NCBI GenBank assembly: GCA_020249025.1
Contig: JADCGM010000014.1
Span: forward strand, 1-6,414
DNA from: Alphaproteobacteria bacterium
Lineage (GTDB): Bacteria; Pseudomonadota; Alphaproteobacteria; Sphingomonadales; Sphingomonadaceae
Length of the DNA stretch: 6,414 bases
Direction: 5' to 3'
The translations under genes and the position numbers were made by a program. Below, one piece after another: positions 6,162 through 6,414 of the stretch (position 1 is the first letter of the stretch; each line of letters starts with the position of its first letter). The notes beneath the pieces are model-generated. The model had not been told where the DNA came from. It saw nothing but the letters and a program-made list of their open reading frames with translations, and ran no database searches.

Positions 6162-6414
6162 TCAGGCGAGGATCGATCCGTCGTTCTCGTCGCGCCAGCG
6201 GCGGCGCGCCTCGTCGGCCGGAACCTTGAGCCGAACCGCGACATCCACCGACTCGATCTGGTCGAGCGGAATGACGTGATGGGCACCGCCCGCCTGCATG
6301 TCGGCCTTGGTGAGCTTCACCGCGTCGCCCTCGACCTTGTCGACCATACCGACATGCTCGCCGTCGACACCCAGCACCTCCTGATGCTCGCGGATCTTGG
6401 TGCGCCACTGCTCG
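6162..6414 (-). CDS. DUF2171 domain protein, 5' end outside window
   Basis: The frame enters from the right edge and ends at TGA (6164-6162), giving 83 visible residues. The visible start reads EQWRTKIREHQEVLGVDGEHVGMVDKVEG and continues to LTKADMQAGGAHHVIPLDQIESVDVAVRL, which is the DUF2171 pattern: an 'I.EH.EV.G.DG.HVG.VD.VEG' opening and a 'HH.IPL..I..VD' ending. A GTG at 6377 could start a 71-residue form, but it would cut off the conserved IREHQEVLG segment, so the true start is probably to the right of the window. The domain resembles PRC-barrel-like small beta proteins. It has no established function, and no membrane segment or signal is visible in this part. The C-terminal tail (DEARRRWRDENDGSILA) is charged. 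It lies 48 nt upstream of metZ on the same strand, so read-through into metZ is possible. Confidence 0.75.
   Translation of the reverse strand, partial: EQWRTKIREHQEVLGVDGEHVGMVDKVEGDAVKLTKADMQAGGAHHVIPLDQIESVDVAVRLKVPADEARRRWRDENDGSILA

Noticed and set aside
6148..6408. 86-codon reverse frame overlapping the DUF2171 gene
   Set aside because: Gly/Arg/Ser-rich frame-shifted reading; the overlapping frame matches DUF2171 clearly.

Overview
The window is GC-rich throughout, with G or C at most third codon positions. Its gene content (a leucine-degradation cluster, a DUF2171 protein, ApaG, and MetZ for methionine synthesis) resembles an alphaproteobacterium, most likely of the Sphingomonadales. 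That placement is an inference from protein style and gene order, since no rRNA or other phylogenetic marker is present. The region looks chromosomal and ordinary. I see no mobile element, CRISPR array, tRNA, rRNA or riboswitch, and coding density is about 98%.

Layout. The forward-strand block (1 to 4504) is a tightly packed, apparently single transcription unit. It holds the 3' end of a crotonase-family hydratase (liuC-like), the biotin-carrying subunit of methylcrotonyl-CoA carboxylase (liuD/mccA), isovaleryl-CoA dehydrogenase (liuA/ivd), a RidA/YjgF-family protein with a predicted signal peptide, and a small molybdenum cofactor guanylyltransferase (mobA). The reverse-strand block (6414 down to 4501) holds the 3' part of a DUF2171 protein, O-succinylhomoserine sulfhydrylase (metZ) and apaG. 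The two blocks converge, and the mobA and apaG stop codons share one CTAG palindrome.

How the genes work together. LiuA oxidises isovaleryl-CoA to 3-methylcrotonyl-CoA. LiuD, with a beta subunit LiuB that is not in this window, carboxylates it to 3-methylglutaconyl-CoA. The LiuC-type hydratase then makes HMG-CoA, so three consecutive steps of leucine catabolism are co-encoded. The RidA-like protein and MobA follow with 10-nt and 1-nt gaps and appear to be co-transcribed, although neither has an established role in leucine breakdown. On the other strand, MetZ makes homocysteine from O-succinylhomoserine and sulfide, and ApaG is translationally coupled to it.

No undescribed multi-gene system is evident. 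The most interesting signals are small: an exported RidA homologue in a leucine operon, a perfect 9-bp inverted repeat flanking a possible -10 element directly upstream of metZ, a metZ start without a Shine-Dalgarno sequence that may be near-leaderless, and extreme gene compaction at several junctions.
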